DNA of 64,000 nucleotides from Roseomonas sp. GTDB lineage: Bacteria; Pseudomonadota; Alphaproteobacteria; Acetobacterales; Acetobacteraceae. Below, one piece after another: positions 56,220-64,000 of the stretch; positions within the stretch are counted from its first letter, which is position 1, and every line of letters starts with the position of its first letter. A program made the position numbers and the translations under genes. A model generated the notes under the pieces. The model was not told where the DNA came from and did no database searches. It saw nothing but the letters and a program-made list of their open reading frames with translations. The stretch lies in NCBI GenBank assembly GCA_020249775.1, contig JADCFA010000021.1, positions 360,560 to 424,559 on the forward strand. The letters run 5' to 3'.

Positions 56220-56990
56220 ATGACAGTGCAGAAGTCCATGCCGTTCGCCGGAAAAAAAGTCCTGATCACGGGGGCCGGCCGGGATTTTGGCCGTACGCTT
56301 GCAATCAATTTTGCGCGCCTTGGGGCCGACCTGCTGCTTTCCGCCCGTAAAATTGAGAACGCCCGCGCGACCGAGACGATCGTCCGAAGCATGCTGCCGG
56401 CCACGAACATAGCGTGCTTCCCAATCGATCTTACTGATGCGCGGCAACTTGCTGGAGCTCGGGCTGAAATCGAACGTTTTACGGACCGGATCGATATTCT
56501 CATCCACAACGCCGGATTTTGGCTGAGAAATGATTTCCTAGAAACGCCTGATGATGACATCGTCAGCGCGGTGGCATCAACCGCCACCGGCCCATTTATC
56601 CTCACCAAGCATCTCTTGCCGATGATCAAGCGTTCTTCGGCTGCCGATGTGGTATTCCTCAACGGTACAACCGCGTTGCGCAACAATCTGCGTGCGATCA
56701 ACGAAGCGTTCAGCTCCGCAAAAGCCGCCCAAGCTTTATTTTCTGAGCGGCTGCGGCATCGCTTGCGGGAGAACGGCGTGCGCGTGCTCACGATCTATCC
56801 TCCGGACTTTCACAATACTTCCCCGCTTGATCCCACGCGGTGGGAATATCGCCGCGACGCATTCGAAGACCTTACTCTGACCGCGAGAAACGTCTTCGAG
56901 TGCATCCGATTCGCATTGCTTCAGGATCGCATCTGCTCGATCGACGAGATCGTGCTCAGCAACAACAATGGCCGGAATATCCGCAATTAG
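56220..56990 (+). CDS. Short-chain dehydrogenase-like protein lacking the catalytic Tyr
   Basis: 256 residues. The cofactor motif LITGAGRDFGRTLAINFARLG and HNAG are intact. At the active site the usual Ser is T151 (NGTTALRNN) and the YxxxK Tyr is F164 with K168 (AFSSAK). Such a change should abolish classical oxidoreductase chemistry. Codon use and AT content (many AAT, ATC and TTA-like codons) differ from neighbours, hinting at a different history. It follows the methyltransferase gene by 27 bases. Confidence 0.82.
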   Translation: MTVQKSMPFAGKKVLITGAGRDFGRTLAINFARLGADLLLSARKIENARATETIVRSMLPATNIACFPIDLTDARQLAGARAEIERFTDRIDILIHNAGFWLRNDFLETPDDDIVSAVASTATGPFILTKHLLPMIKRSSAADVVFLNGTTALRNNLRAINEAFSSAKAAQALFSERLRHRLRENGVRVLTIYPPDFHNTSPLDPTRWEYRRDAFEDLTLTARNVFECIRFALLQDRICSIDEIVLSNNNGRNIRN

Positions 56991-57043
56991 ACCTTCTGCG
57001 GGAGGTGTATGACCCGGAATTGACGATCGGATAGGGGAGATCG

Positions 57044-58237
57044 TTACACCAGCCGCCCCGGCACGGCGGCAATCACCGCTTCCTCGGCATTGGCAAAGGC
57101 CAGGCGCAAATGCCGTTCCTGGCCGGGGCCGAAAAAACTGCCCGGCAGCCCAAGCAGGCCGCGTTCCACCGCAAGAGCCTCGGCAGTGGCCTCCGCATCT
57201 GCGGCGCCATCGGGCAGGCGCAAATACGCGAAATAGGTGCCAAGCGCGTCAATACGCCAGGCATTCAGCGGCGCCATGGCAGTGCGGAAGCAAGCGGCGC
57301 GTTCGGCCATGATGGCGCGATTGCCAGCGCGCCAATCGCGCAGCGCCTCCACGCCCCAAGCCAGCGCCATTTGCGGCGCACGTGGCGGGCAGATTTGCAC
57401 CGTATCAATCGCTTTCGCCAATTCGCGCTGAAAGCCCGCCCCCGCCGCAATGGCGCCCACGCGATGGCCCGGCACGCAATAGGCTTTCGAAAATGAATAG
57501 AGATGCACAACATGATCACGCCATGCCGCATCCTGGAACAGCCCATGCGGGGCGCCGGCGGCTTCAGGGATGAAATCGCGATAGGTTTCATCCAGCACCA
57601 GCCAGGCACCGTGATCACGACAAAGCTTGGCGAATTGCGCGATGAGTTCGGGTGAATAGGTCGCACCTGTCGGGTTATTCGGTGTGACCAGCACAATGGC
57701 GCGCACGCCTTGCATCAGCGTTGCCGCCAAGGCGGGATCAGGCAGGAAGCCATCCTCTGCCCGGCAGGGCAAAACGCGGCAGGGAATGCCAAGCGCTTCC
57801 AAGGCCATGCGATGGTTGAAATACCAGGGTGCGGGCAGCATCACCGAATCCCCGGTGCCGGCCAGCGTCATCATGGCGAGCGTAAAGGCCAGATTCCCGC
57901 CGGCGGTGATGGCGATATCGGCCGCCCCGATCCGCGCTTCATAGCTGCGCGCCATATCCGCAGCCAAGGCTTCGCGCAAAGCGCCTTCGCCTTCAATCGG
58001 GCCATAGCTGGCGGATTTCGCATCCCCCGCCGCAGCGGCGAGCCGCGCGAGCAAATCAGGATGCGGCGGATAGCCCGGCACGGCCTGGGTCAGGTCAAGC
58101 ACCGGCCCGGCGCCGCCCTGGTAGCGAGCCGCCCAGCCGCGCACGGCCGGGATGGGCGGGGCGCCGGTGGCGCGGATGCGGGGGGAAAGCGGCAAATCCA
58201 TCAGCGCAAAGAACCATCCCGGCGCGGTGGCGTCCAT
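57044..58237 (-). CDS. PLP-dependent class I/II aminotransferase
   Basis: 397 residues. YGPIEGEGALREALA, AITAGGNLAFTLAMM, VTPNNPTGATY, the Asp/Tyr pair in LVLDETYRDF and the cofactor lysine K251 in YSFSKAYCVPGHRVG are present, with the final Arg region FFGPGQERHLRLAFAN. Likely an aspartate/aromatic-type aminotransferase; substrate undetermined. A second start at 58201 is possible. Confidence 0.9.
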   Translation of the reverse strand: MDATAPGWFFALMDLPLSPRIRATGAPPIPAVRGWAARYQGGAGPVLDLTQAVPGYPPHPDLLARLAAAAGDAKSASYGPIEGEGALREALAADMARSYEARIGAADIAITAGGNLAFTLAMMTLAGTGDSVMLPAPWYFNHRMALEALGIPCRVLPCRAEDGFLPDPALAATLMQGVRAIVLVTPNNPTGATYSPELIAQFAKLCRDHGAWLVLDETYRDFIPEAAGAPHGLFQDAAWRDHVVHLYSFSKAYCVPGHRVGAIAAGAGFQRELAKAIDTVQICPPRAPQMALAWGVEALRDWRAGNRAIMAERAACFRTAMAPLNAWRIDALGTYFAYLRLPDGAADAEATAEALAVERGLLGLPGSFFGPGQERHLRLAFANAEEAVIAAVPGRLV

Positions 58238-58273
58238 GGGCGTTTTTGCCGCGCCGCTTGGATTGGTGGCGCG

Positions 58274-58939
58274 CTATTCGGCCTCATTCGCCGGGCGGCC
58301 GGTCACATGACGCCAATAATGCCACAAAAGCCGCGCTGCCATGGATCGCCAAGGGCGCCATTCGCCGGCCAATTCGGCCAGGTGCTTGGGCTTTGGCCGG
58401 TCCGGCATATCGCGCAGGGCCGCGAGCGACGCCGCCAGGGCAAGATCACCAGAAGGGAAGATATCCGGGCGATCCAGGCCGAACAGCAAATGCACCTCCG
58501 CCGTCCAGGGGCCGAAGCCCGGAATGGCGGCAATCGCCGCAACCGCCGCCTCATCCGGCAAATCCGCGAGCGCCGCCGCCGAAAGCCGGCCATCGGCGAA
58601 TGCCTCGGCCAGCGCGCGGGCATGGCGGAGCTTTGGGCGGGATAGCCCGGCGCCCAGCAATGCCTCATCACCCAAAGCCAAGAGCCCCCGGGGGGAAACC
58701 GCCCCGGGCAAGGCGGAAAGCCGCCCCCAAATCGCCGTGGCGGCCTGGTTGGAGATCATCTGCCCGCAGAGGCTTCTGAGCAAGCCGGCAAAGCCCGCTT
58801 CCCGCCGGCGCCAGGGGAGCGGGCCGGCACCTTCCGGAATGGCGGCAAGCAGCGGGTCGAGCTTTGTCAATTCCGCCAGGGCGCGTGGCGCCCAATCCGG
58901 CGCATCGGCTGCAAGCATGGCAGGGGGGGGCTTTTTCAT
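58274..58939 (-). CDS. DNA-3-methyladenine glycosylase II (AlkA-type, HhH-GPD)
   Basis: 221 residues from ATG 58939 (MKKPPPAMLAADAPDW). The HhH-GPD core has FAGLLRSLCGQMISNQAATAIWGRL, the helix-hairpin-helix AIPGFGPWTAEVHLLFGL and the catalytic Asp in FPSGDLAL. It removes alkylated bases, opening base excision repair. It lacks the N-terminal TBP-like domain of E. coli AlkA. A huge longer reading frame upstream is spurious. Confidence 0.92.
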   Translation of the reverse strand: MKKPPPAMLAADAPDWAPRALAELTKLDPLLAAIPEGAGPLPWRRREAGFAGLLRSLCGQMISNQAATAIWGRLSALPGAVSPRGLLALGDEALLGAGLSRPKLRHARALAEAFADGRLSAAALADLPDEAAVAAIAAIPGFGPWTAEVHLLFGLDRPDIFPSGDLALAASLAALRDMPDRPKPKHLAELAGEWRPWRSMAARLLWHYWRHVTGRPANEAE

Positions 58940-59200
58940 GCCTGCTGCATAGCGCCAGCACGCGCGCCACAATAGAGATGCGCCCCGGCGGTAAGGCCAG
59001 GGCGCATCAGCGGAGACAGGCCGGGGTAGTTGGGGGCAGGTCAGGCGCTGTTCCGATAAATGGAATCTTGGTGCGCGATTATTGCTGGCAAAAGGAGTGG
59101 AGCATGGCAAAGTGAAACGAACGGCAACCCACGCTCTGCCAGATACACTTCGCAACATGGGCTGATGAATTAGGCAATGAAAACACGCATGTAACAGGGC
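58940..59200. other. Intergenic region upstream of the two-component genes
   Basis: 261 bases between alkA (leftward) and the response regulator gene (rightward). It must contain both promoters. I see no strong hairpin, repeat or recognised operator; a GAGG-like site is not obvious before the regulator ATG. Confidence 0.5.
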
Positions 59201-59920
59201 ATGGAAAACGCACCGCATATCCTGATTGTTGATGATGATCGCGAAATCCGCGATCTGCTCTCGCGCTTCCTGGAAAAGCAGGGATTGCGCGTGAGTGCCG
59301 CACGCGATGCGCGCGAAGCACGCAGGCTTTGGCCGCTTGGGCGCTACCATCTTGTGGTGCTGGATCTGATGATGCCGGGCGAACCCGGGCTTGATTTCGC
59401 CCGGTGGCTGCGCACGCAATCCGATGTGCCAATCGTGATCCTGACCGCGATGGGGGAAGAAACGGATCGCATTGTTGGGCTTGAACTTGGCGCTGATGAC
59501 TATTTGGCAAAGCCCTTCAACCCGCGCGAATTGCTGGCGCGCATTCGCGCCGTGCTGCGCCGTGCCTCTGGCGATGGGGCCGCCGCCAAGGAACCGCCGG
59601 CCAAGGTCATTCGCTTTTCCGGCTGGACTCTGGAACCTTCGCGGCGGCGCCTGCTCAATCCGGATGGGGTAGAAGTGCCCTTGACCGGCGGCGAATATGA
59701 ATTGCTGCTGGTGCTGCTGGATCGGCCCAATCGCGTGCTGACGCGCGACATGCTGATGGATTTGCTGCGCGGGCGGCAGGCCGGGCCTTATGATCGCGCG
59801 ATTGATGTCGCGGTGTCGCGCCTGCGCCGGCGCCTGGAAGATGATGGCCGCAACCCCGCCTTGATCAAAACCGTGCGCGGCGGCGGCTACGTGCTGGCAA
59901 CCACGGTGGATCGTGGCTGA
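59201..59920 (+). CDS. OmpR/PhoB-family response regulator
   Basis: 239 residues. Receiver domain with acidic DDD at 11-13, phosphorylation Asp55 in LVVLDLMMPGEPG, Thr in ILTAMG and the Lys in YLAKPF; then a winged-helix effector domain (FSGWTLEPSRRRLLNPDGVE, LLRGRQAGPYDRAIDVAVSRLRRRLEDD, RTVRGGGYVLAT-like). Paired with the sensor kinase that overlaps its stop by 8 bases. Target genes not inferable. Confidence 0.94.
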   Translation: MENAPHILIVDDDREIRDLLSRFLEKQGLRVSAARDAREARRLWPLGRYHLVVLDLMMPGEPGLDFARWLRTQSDVPIVILTAMGEETDRIVGLELGADDYLAKPFNPRELLARIRAVLRRASGDGAAAKEPPAKVIRFSGWTLEPSRRRLLNPDGVEVPLTGGEYELLLVLLDRPNRVLTRDMLMDLLRGRQAGPYDRAIDVAVSRLRRRLEDDGRNPALIKTVRGGGYVLATTVDRG

Positions 59921-61277
59921 AGCCGCCCCTGTCGCCGCACCGCCGCGGCGACGCTGGTGGCCTGGCAGCCTGGGCGGTCGCACCGCCGTTGCGTTGATTG
60001 TGGCGCTGATGCTGGTGCAGGCGGCGGGGCTGACCATCCATGCCTTGGATCGCGTGGATTTGCAGCGCTTTGTGCAGGCGCGCGAAATCGCCGGACGTAG
60101 CCTGGGCGCCTGGCGCGCGGCGGTGCTTTCAGCGCCGGATCGGCGCGCGCAGATCATCGCCGATCTCGATCTGCCCGAAGGCCTCACGGTGGATTTGGAT
60201 TTGGCGCCGATTGTGCGCGCGGGCGCCCCGCCGGTTTCGCCGCAAATCCTGCGCCTGTTCCGCCTTGATCTGCTGGCTTCCGGCCCACCACGGCTGCGCC
60301 CGCGCGAAATTCGCATCGCGGAATTGGGGCCGGCTGGTTTTGCGGCATCGCTTCGTTTGCCGGATGGGCCTTGGCTTAATCTGCGCGCGTCATTGCCAAC
60401 ACCGCGGCCCTGGCATTCGGATACCTTCCTCGCCGCGTTTTTCGGCATGACCGTGGCGGCCATTCTGCTGATCCTTTGGGCCGTTGCGCGGCTCATGCGC
60501 CCGGTGCGACTTTTGGCGGAGGCGGCGAATAGGCTCGGGCGCGATGTGAACGCCCCGCCTTTATCCGAAAATGGTCCGACCGAGGTTGCGACCGCCGCGC
60601 GCGCCTTCAATGAAATGGCCGCGCGCATCGGGCTTTTTGTCGCGGATCGTACGCAAATGCTGGCGGCAATCGGACATGATTTGCGCACGCCGATCACGCG
60701 GTTGAAGCTGCGCGCCGAATTCATGGAAGATGATGAACAGCGGCGCAAAATGCTCGCCGATTTGGATGAGATGGAAGCGATGATCGGCGCGACACTCGCC
60801 TTTGCGCGCGATGATGCCGCGACAGAACCCGCGACGCAGATGGATATCGCGGCACTGTGCCGCACCGTGGCGGATGAGGCGAGTGATGCGCATCCCGATC
60901 GGGCAGAGAAAATCAGCTATGAGGGGCCGGAGAAGCTTGTCATCCGCGCCAAGCCCTCGGCGCTGAAGCGTGCCATCGCCAATCTGGTCGCCAATGCGCT
61001 GAATTATGGTGGTGCTGCGCACCTGAAGCTCACGCAGGAAGATGCTGTCCTGGTACGCCTGACGGTCGCCGATGAAGGTCCCGGTATTCCGGAAGCGGAG
61101 CTGGAGGCGGTTTTCACCCCCTTCCGCCGCCTGGAAGCCAGCCGCAATCGCGAAACTGGTGGCACCGGGCTTGGCCTTACCATCGCGCGCAATATCCTAC
61201 GCGGCCATGGCGGTGATGTGGTACTGAAGAACCGGCCAGAGGGCGGCTTGATTGCGGTGGCGAGCCTGCCGGTTTAG
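59913..61277 (+). CDS. EnvZ-like sensor histidine kinase
   Basis: 454 residues from GTG 59913. Two transmembrane helices (about 26-45 and 169-190) flank a periplasmic sensor of about 125 residues; HAMP follows with RLMRPVRLLAEAANRLGRDV; H255 in AAIGHDLRTPITRLKLRAEF is the phosphoacceptor; N-box NLVANALNYG, then DEGPGIP and GGTGLGLTIARNIL. It responds to an unknown signal and phosphorylates the upstream regulator. Confidence 0.93.
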   Translation: MAEAAPVAAPPRRRWWPGSLGGRTAVALIVALMLVQAAGLTIHALDRVDLQRFVQAREIAGRSLGAWRAAVLSAPDRRAQIIADLDLPEGLTVDLDLAPIVRAGAPPVSPQILRLFRLDLLASGPPRLRPREIRIAELGPAGFAASLRLPDGPWLNLRASLPTPRPWHSDTFLAAFFGMTVAAILLILWAVARLMRPVRLLAEAANRLGRDVNAPPLSENGPTEVATAARAFNEMAARIGLFVADRTQMLAAIGHDLRTPITRLKLRAEFMEDDEQRRKMLADLDEMEAMIGATLAFARDDAATEPATQMDIAALCRTVADEASDAHPDRAEKISYEGPEKLVIRAKPSALKRAIANLVANALNYGGAAHLKLTQEDAVLVRLTVADEGPGIPEAELEAVFTPFRRLEASRNRETGGTGLGLTIARNILRGHGGDVVLKNRPEGGLIAVASLPV

Positions 61278-61282
61278 CGCCT

Positions 61283-61735
61283 TCAGTAGCGAAGGCTGAT
61301 CGCGAGCCTTGTGGTTTGCCCCGCGGCAACCGTGAATTTATTGGCATCGAATGTTGGCGCCGACATCCTTGGCATCACGTTATTGCTGACGCCGACACCT
61401 TCGGTCGGCATGCCAAGGAAATTCGTATCGGCCCGCCCATTGCCATTGGTGTCATGCACTACCGCCATCGCATAAGTACCTGGCGGTACATTATCAAAGA
61501 CGCAAAGCGCCGCGCCGCCTGCCGGTGCTACGCGCGTGATCTTCACGCCGGGCTTGTCTGATTCCAGCGGAAATCCAGCCGCTGAGGAAAATAGCGCGCA
61601 GCCCACCATGCCTTGCGCATTCGAAACGCCCGAGACTGCGGCCTCAATCCTTCCACCAGATGAAGCGGATGCCATGGCTGCGGTGATGGTCATGGCGCAG
61701 GCAAGCAGCAACGAAGCGCGGTTCGGGACTAGCAT
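61283..61735 (-). CDS. Secreted DUF2141 protein
   Basis: 150 residues. Signal peptide (PNRASLLLACAMTITAAMASA) from ATG 61735, preceded by AAAGGAA; an in-frame ATG at 61765 overlaps the SDR stop as ATGA and would add ten residues. DUF2141 core: GCALFSSAAGFP, VFDNVPPGTYAMAVVHDTNGNGRADTNFLGMP. The DTNGNG segment looks like a calcium-binding-type loop. Function of the family is unknown. Last gene of the TetR-linked operon. Confidence 0.88.
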   Translation of the reverse strand: MLVPNRASLLLACAMTITAAMASASSGGRIEAAVSGVSNAQGMVGCALFSSAAGFPLESDKPGVKITRVAPAGGAALCVFDNVPPGTYAMAVVHDTNGNGRADTNFLGMPTEGVGVSNNVMPRMSAPTFDANKFTVAAGQTTRLAISLRY

Positions 61736-61761
61736 GGCTGTATTTCCTTTAGGGTTATTGA

Positions 61762-62550
61762 TCATGGTTGCGATCCGGTCGGTTTCAGCATCGCAGCGCT
61801 GATCAGCGCGGTGAGTGCCCGTGGTGAGAAGCGGCCCATCTGTACCGAGAGCCAATTCCCGATTCCAACAATGCGGGAAGGTTTCGTGGAATCGAGCGCC
61901 TTCAGGCAAGCCTTTACGACATCTACGACTGGCAAGGGTTTGCGGAAAACCGCCGTGCCACGAACGCCCTGCCCTATGGCATTGATGAAGGGCGTTTCCA
62001 CCGCACCGGGGCACAGCGCCACAACCCGCAAACCGCTTCCGCGATATTCCGCCCATAAGGCTTCAGAGAAGGACAGGACAAATGCCTTGGTCGCGCCATA
62101 GCTGCTCATGAACGGTGTGGGCTGAAACGCGGCCGTTGAAGCGATATTGAGTATGGTACCTTTACGAAACAATAATTCGGGCACGAATAGCCGCGTCAAT
62201 TCCGCGAGCGTGACGATATTGAGGTGTAGCGTCTGGGTCAGACGCTCAATGGGTTCGGCTTCAAAGGGGCCATGATAGCCAGTGCCCGCGTTATTGATCA
62301 GCATATCAACCGGAAGCCCCAAGGCGCGGATGGCTTCATGCAGCCTTTGTGCGGCACCAGCTTCTGCCAGGTCCATTGGCACAACATGGGCAACCCCGCC
62401 AGCGCGGCGCAGACGCTCCGCTAGGGCTTCAAGGCGCGGTGCCGATCGCGCCACCAGCACCACCTGCATGCCGCGCGCCGCCAGTGCTTCCGCCAAACCG
62501 GCCCCAATACCTGATGAGGCGCCTGTGATGACCGCCACTTGTCGTTTCAT
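61762..62550 (-). CDS. Short-chain dehydrogenase/reductase
   Basis: 262 residues from ATG 62550 with AAAGGAG upstream. Classical SDR: VITGASSGIGAGLAEALAARG, NNAGTGYHG, catalytic Ser in NIASTAAFQP, Tyr and Lys in YGATKAFVLSFSEAL, and PGAVETPF. Resembles the DltE/YqjQ-like subgroup with a hydrophobic C-terminus. Lies between DUF2214 and DUF2141 genes in one operon; substrate unknown. Confidence 0.92.
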   Translation of the reverse strand: MKRQVAVITGASSGIGAGLAEALAARGMQVVLVARSAPRLEALAERLRRAGGVAHVVPMDLAEAGAAQRLHEAIRALGLPVDMLINNAGTGYHGPFEAEPIERLTQTLHLNIVTLAELTRLFVPELLFRKGTILNIASTAAFQPTPFMSSYGATKAFVLSFSEALWAEYRGSGLRVVALCPGAVETPFINAIGQGVRGTAVFRKPLPVVDVVKACLKALDSTKPSRIVGIGNWLSVQMGRFSPRALTALISAAMLKPTGSQP

Positions 62551-62597
62551 GGCTGCTCCTTTCCGTTTGTGCGCACAGGGTTTTGAGATGAACGGCA

Positions 62598-63053
62598 TCA
62601 AAGCCCAATGCCGCGCGCCATCAGGGCGGCGAAGATCGGCAGGGCGAGCAAAAGCCCGGCCTGAAGCAGGACCCAGCGGCGCGTCGTTGCGATTTCAATG
62701 GCTGGCGGTGCGCTGCCTTCCGCCCGCGCCAAACGGCGCCAGCGGATGAAGGTCATGGTTGGCCTGATGGAGACCAAGGAAATCAGCAGGAATAACCCTA
62801 GCTTCAGCCAGAACACATGGTTTTCGAGGTAAAAGCCACTCCCCCGCGCACCCCAAAAAACCCGCGCAAGCCCAAAGCTGAGTACTGCCCCGGCGACCAG
62901 GCCATAAGCGAGGTCAATGCGCGCCAAGATTTCGGCGGAGCGACCATCAGCCCACAGGGATAGCAGAGCAAGCTCTGCCGCCAGGCAGCCGACCAATATC
63001 AGAATGCCCAGATGGTGCAGTACCGCCAGCAGCAGATCGAGCGTGAGAGGCAT
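62598..63053 (-). CDS. DUF2214 family membrane protein
   Basis: 151 residues from ATG 63053. Four hydrophobic segments, including LAVLHHLGILILVGCLAAELALL with the conserved HH, AYGLVAGAVLSFGLARVFWG and HVFWLKLGLFLLISLVS. The HH and RARVFWG-type residues are typical of DUF2214, sometimes linked to heme or redox proteins but uncharacterised. First gene of the operon facing the TetR gene; a TTGACA at 63132-63137 on this strand may be its -35. Confidence 0.85.
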   Translation of the reverse strand: MPLTLDLLLAVLHHLGILILVGCLAAELALLSLWADGRSAEILARIDLAYGLVAGAVLSFGLARVFWGARGSGFYLENHVFWLKLGLFLLISLVSIRPTMTFIRWRRLARAEGSAPPAIEIATTRRWVLLQAGLLLALPIFAALMARGIGL

Positions 63054-63084
63054 CGGTAATCTCCATCTCCAGAGTCGAACGCAG

Positions 63085-63109
63085 CAAATGTATGCAACGC
63101 ATACATTTG
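63085..63109. promoter_or_regulatory. Palindromic operator of the divergent TetR regulator
   Basis: CAAATGTATGC and GCATACATTTG form perfect 11-bp arms around AAC, a 25-base dyad of the size bound by TetR/AcrR dimers. It lies 32 bases before the DUF2214 start and 64 bases before the TetR start. The proposed -35 of the DUF2214 promoter is at 63132-63137, which puts the dyad over the -10/+1 region, a repression position. Confidence 0.85.
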
Positions 63110-63172
63110 AGTAGATGATAAGAGTGGACATTGTCAACATTTAATTTAAGAAGCGCCTCGGTGGATCGAAAA

Positions 63173-63763
63173 ATGAAAAAACCCTATCATCACGGGAACT
63201 TGCGGGCGGCCCTGTTGGAAGCAGCGCGTGCGCGCCTGGCCGAAGGGGCTGAGGCAACGCTCAGCCTGCGGGATCTGGCCGCGCGCGTCGGTGTCAGCGT
63301 GAATGCCACCTATCGCCATTTCGACAGCAAGGAAGCCTTGTTGATGGAGCTGGCCGCGGAAGGCTTTGACGCCTTGCGCGCCGCCATGCAGGAGGCGGTT
63401 GCAAAGCTCGGCGCTGCTGAGGCGATCGAAAGGCTGCGTGCAACCGGGGAGACCTATGTCCATTTCGCGCAGGACGACCCGGCCCTTTTCCAACTCATGT
63501 TCGGGCGGGAGGGCCGCTTTGCGGAACATGAGCGCTTCCGCGACGCCGCCGAAGCGGCCTTTGCCGTGGTGGTGGAATGCGTGGCGGCAGTTCAGCAGGT
63601 GGCCCCTGACTTGCCCAGCGTGACCAAAGCCGCTGTCGCGGCTTGGTCATTGGTGCATGGTTTCGCGATTCTAAGCTTGGGTGGTTATTTGGCAGCGCTG
63701 CCCGAAGCGCGGCGCCCCACTACGCGTGATGTTGTGCGGATGCTGGAAGTCGGCATCGCCTGA
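63173..63763 (+). CDS. TetR/AcrR-family transcriptional regulator
   Basis: 196 residues from ATG 63173; an upstream GTG at 63161 is an alternative. The N-terminal HTH (LSLRDLAARVGVSVNATYRHFDSKEALLMELA) is standard TetR; the ligand domain has TETYVHFAQ-type GETYVHFAQDDPALFQLMFGR and AWSLVHGFAILSLGG, matching the TetR_C_13/WHG group. It is divergent to the DUF2214-SDR-DUF2141 operon and a perfect palindrome lies between, so it probably represses both. Inducer unknown. Confidence 0.93.
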   Translation: MKKPYHHGNLRAALLEAARARLAEGAEATLSLRDLAARVGVSVNATYRHFDSKEALLMELAAEGFDALRAAMQEAVAKLGAAEAIERLRATGETYVHFAQDDPALFQLMFGREGRFAEHERFRDAAEAAFAVVVECVAAVQQVAPDLPSVTKAAVAAWSLVHGFAILSLGGYLAALPEARRPTTRDVVRMLEVGIA

Positions 63764-63769
63764 GGCACT

Positions 63770-63868
63770 GGAGCATATCATGTTCAGATGGCATCATCTG
63801 AACCTGTGAAGATGCTCGAAAAACATAGCTGTAGAGCGGGATGCGTGAACCCAGGCGAACGCGGCCCT
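63770..63868 (+). repeat. Two-hairpin dispersed repeat, copy C (degenerate 3' end)
   Basis: Same orientation as copy A and clearly homologous: GTTCAGATG, GCAT, CATCTGAAC keep the first hairpin, the conserved GATGCTCGAAAAACA follows, and TGCGTGAAC starts the second. The 3' arm is diverged (GCGGCCCTAT in place of GCAACATGCTCT). It begins 6 bases after the TetR stop. Confidence 0.85.
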
Positions 63869-63903
63869 ATCAGTAATTTTGTGCGCGGGGTCGTTTTCGA
63901 TCA

Positions 63904-64000
63904 TCAGACCACGAACCTATCGCCGAATAGGATGGCGAATTGGGTTTTGGCCTCGCACCACTCGCGCGGCGGTCGCTTCCATTCTTCGACCGCTCGATTA
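63904..64000 (-). CDS. Transposase C-terminus (IS630-like), cut by window edge
   Basis: On the minus strand the frame entering from the window edge reads NRAVEEWKRPPREWCEAKTQ and ends FAILFGDRFVV with a TGA stop. The pattern aWkrP.reW.EAkTQFAiLFGdRF resembles the C-terminal end of IS630-type transposases. Only 31 codons are visible, so completeness and family are uncertain. Confidence 0.45.
   Translation of the reverse strand, partial: NRAVEEWKRPPREWCEAKTQFAILFGDRFVV

Noticed and set aside
58940..60865. An 863-codon open frame extending upstream of alkA on the minus strand
   Set aside because: It runs antisense through the response regulator and kinase genes, whose domains are complete and motif-rich. 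Long antisense frames are common in GC-rich DNA; only the last 221 codons (AlkA) are real.
59201..61277. Two-component pair as a regulator of the adjacent TetR module
   Set aside because: The kinase and DUF2141 genes converge with 5 bases between, so there is no shared promoter region; no evidence links them.

Overview
The window looks like chromosomal DNA of a GC-rich alphaproteobacterium. The best fit is Rhodospirillales, probably Acetobacteraceae, but this is inferred from gene content and order and no 16S gene is present. Supporting signs are a GcrA cell-cycle regulator, a parABS locus fused to mnmE-mnmG-rsmG, a compact RNase D without HRDC domains, the order kdsD-lptC-lptA-lptB-rpoN-hpf, and an rpsF-rpsR-DUF2232-rplI ribosomal cluster. 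Most of the window is core genome on both strands. I found no prophage, CRISPR array, secondary-metabolite cluster or recognisable defence island.

Layout. 1-6 kb: the 5' end of an ogt-like gene, a thioredoxin-like ferredoxin, then mnmE, mnmG, rsmG, parA and parB with overlapping or near-overlapping ends and two parS sites. 6-8.1 kb: an Lrp/AsnC regulator and a two-subunit UxaA-family lyase. 8.2-14.5 kb (minus strand): hpf, rpoN, the LPS export genes lptB/A/C, kdsD, RNase D and tRNA-Leu(CAG). 14.6-16.4 kb: two tandem paralogous lipoproteins bracketed by inverted copies of a GC-rich repeat. 16.4-18.6 kb (minus): ribosomal proteins bL9, bS18, bS6 and a DUF2232 membrane protein. 18.8-22.2 kb: an orphan Bug-type binding protein, fabD, fabG, a pterin dehydratase and secG. 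22.3-26.9 kb: a branched-chain/amide ABC importer with its two permeases fused into one chain. 26.9-34.2 kb (minus): class III aminotransferase, CNT nucleoside transporter, rmuC, purH, a DUF486 protein and an AmpG-like transporter. 34.3-42.9 kb: Yip1 protein, NDUFA9-like reductase, gltD, a DUF2059 protein, gltB and a rhodanese. 43-48 kb: MFS transporter, penicillin-binding protein 1A and a TPR protein. 47.9-48.5 kb: a small decayed island. 48.6-58.9 kb: ABM monooxygenase, an unknown HExxH protein, alaS, MATE pump, gcrA, EamA transporter, PmtA-like methyltransferase, an atypical SDR, an aminotransferase and AlkA. 59-64 kb: an OmpR/EnvZ-type two-component pair, a TetR-controlled DUF2214-SDR-DUF2141 unit with a perfect palindromic operator, and a transposase end at the window edge.

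Themes. Many genes are translationally coupled through ATGA, GTGA or TTGA overlaps. The most unusual non-coding signal is a 103-bp two-hairpin repeat present three times (48.3, 52.3 and 63.8 kb), with base changes that preserve pairing; one copy abuts an IS1182-like transposase relic. I did not find a convincing new multi-gene system. The strongest leads are the repeat family, the lipoprotein pair, the HExxH protein, the Tyr-less SDR, the split UxaA enzyme and the TetR module.
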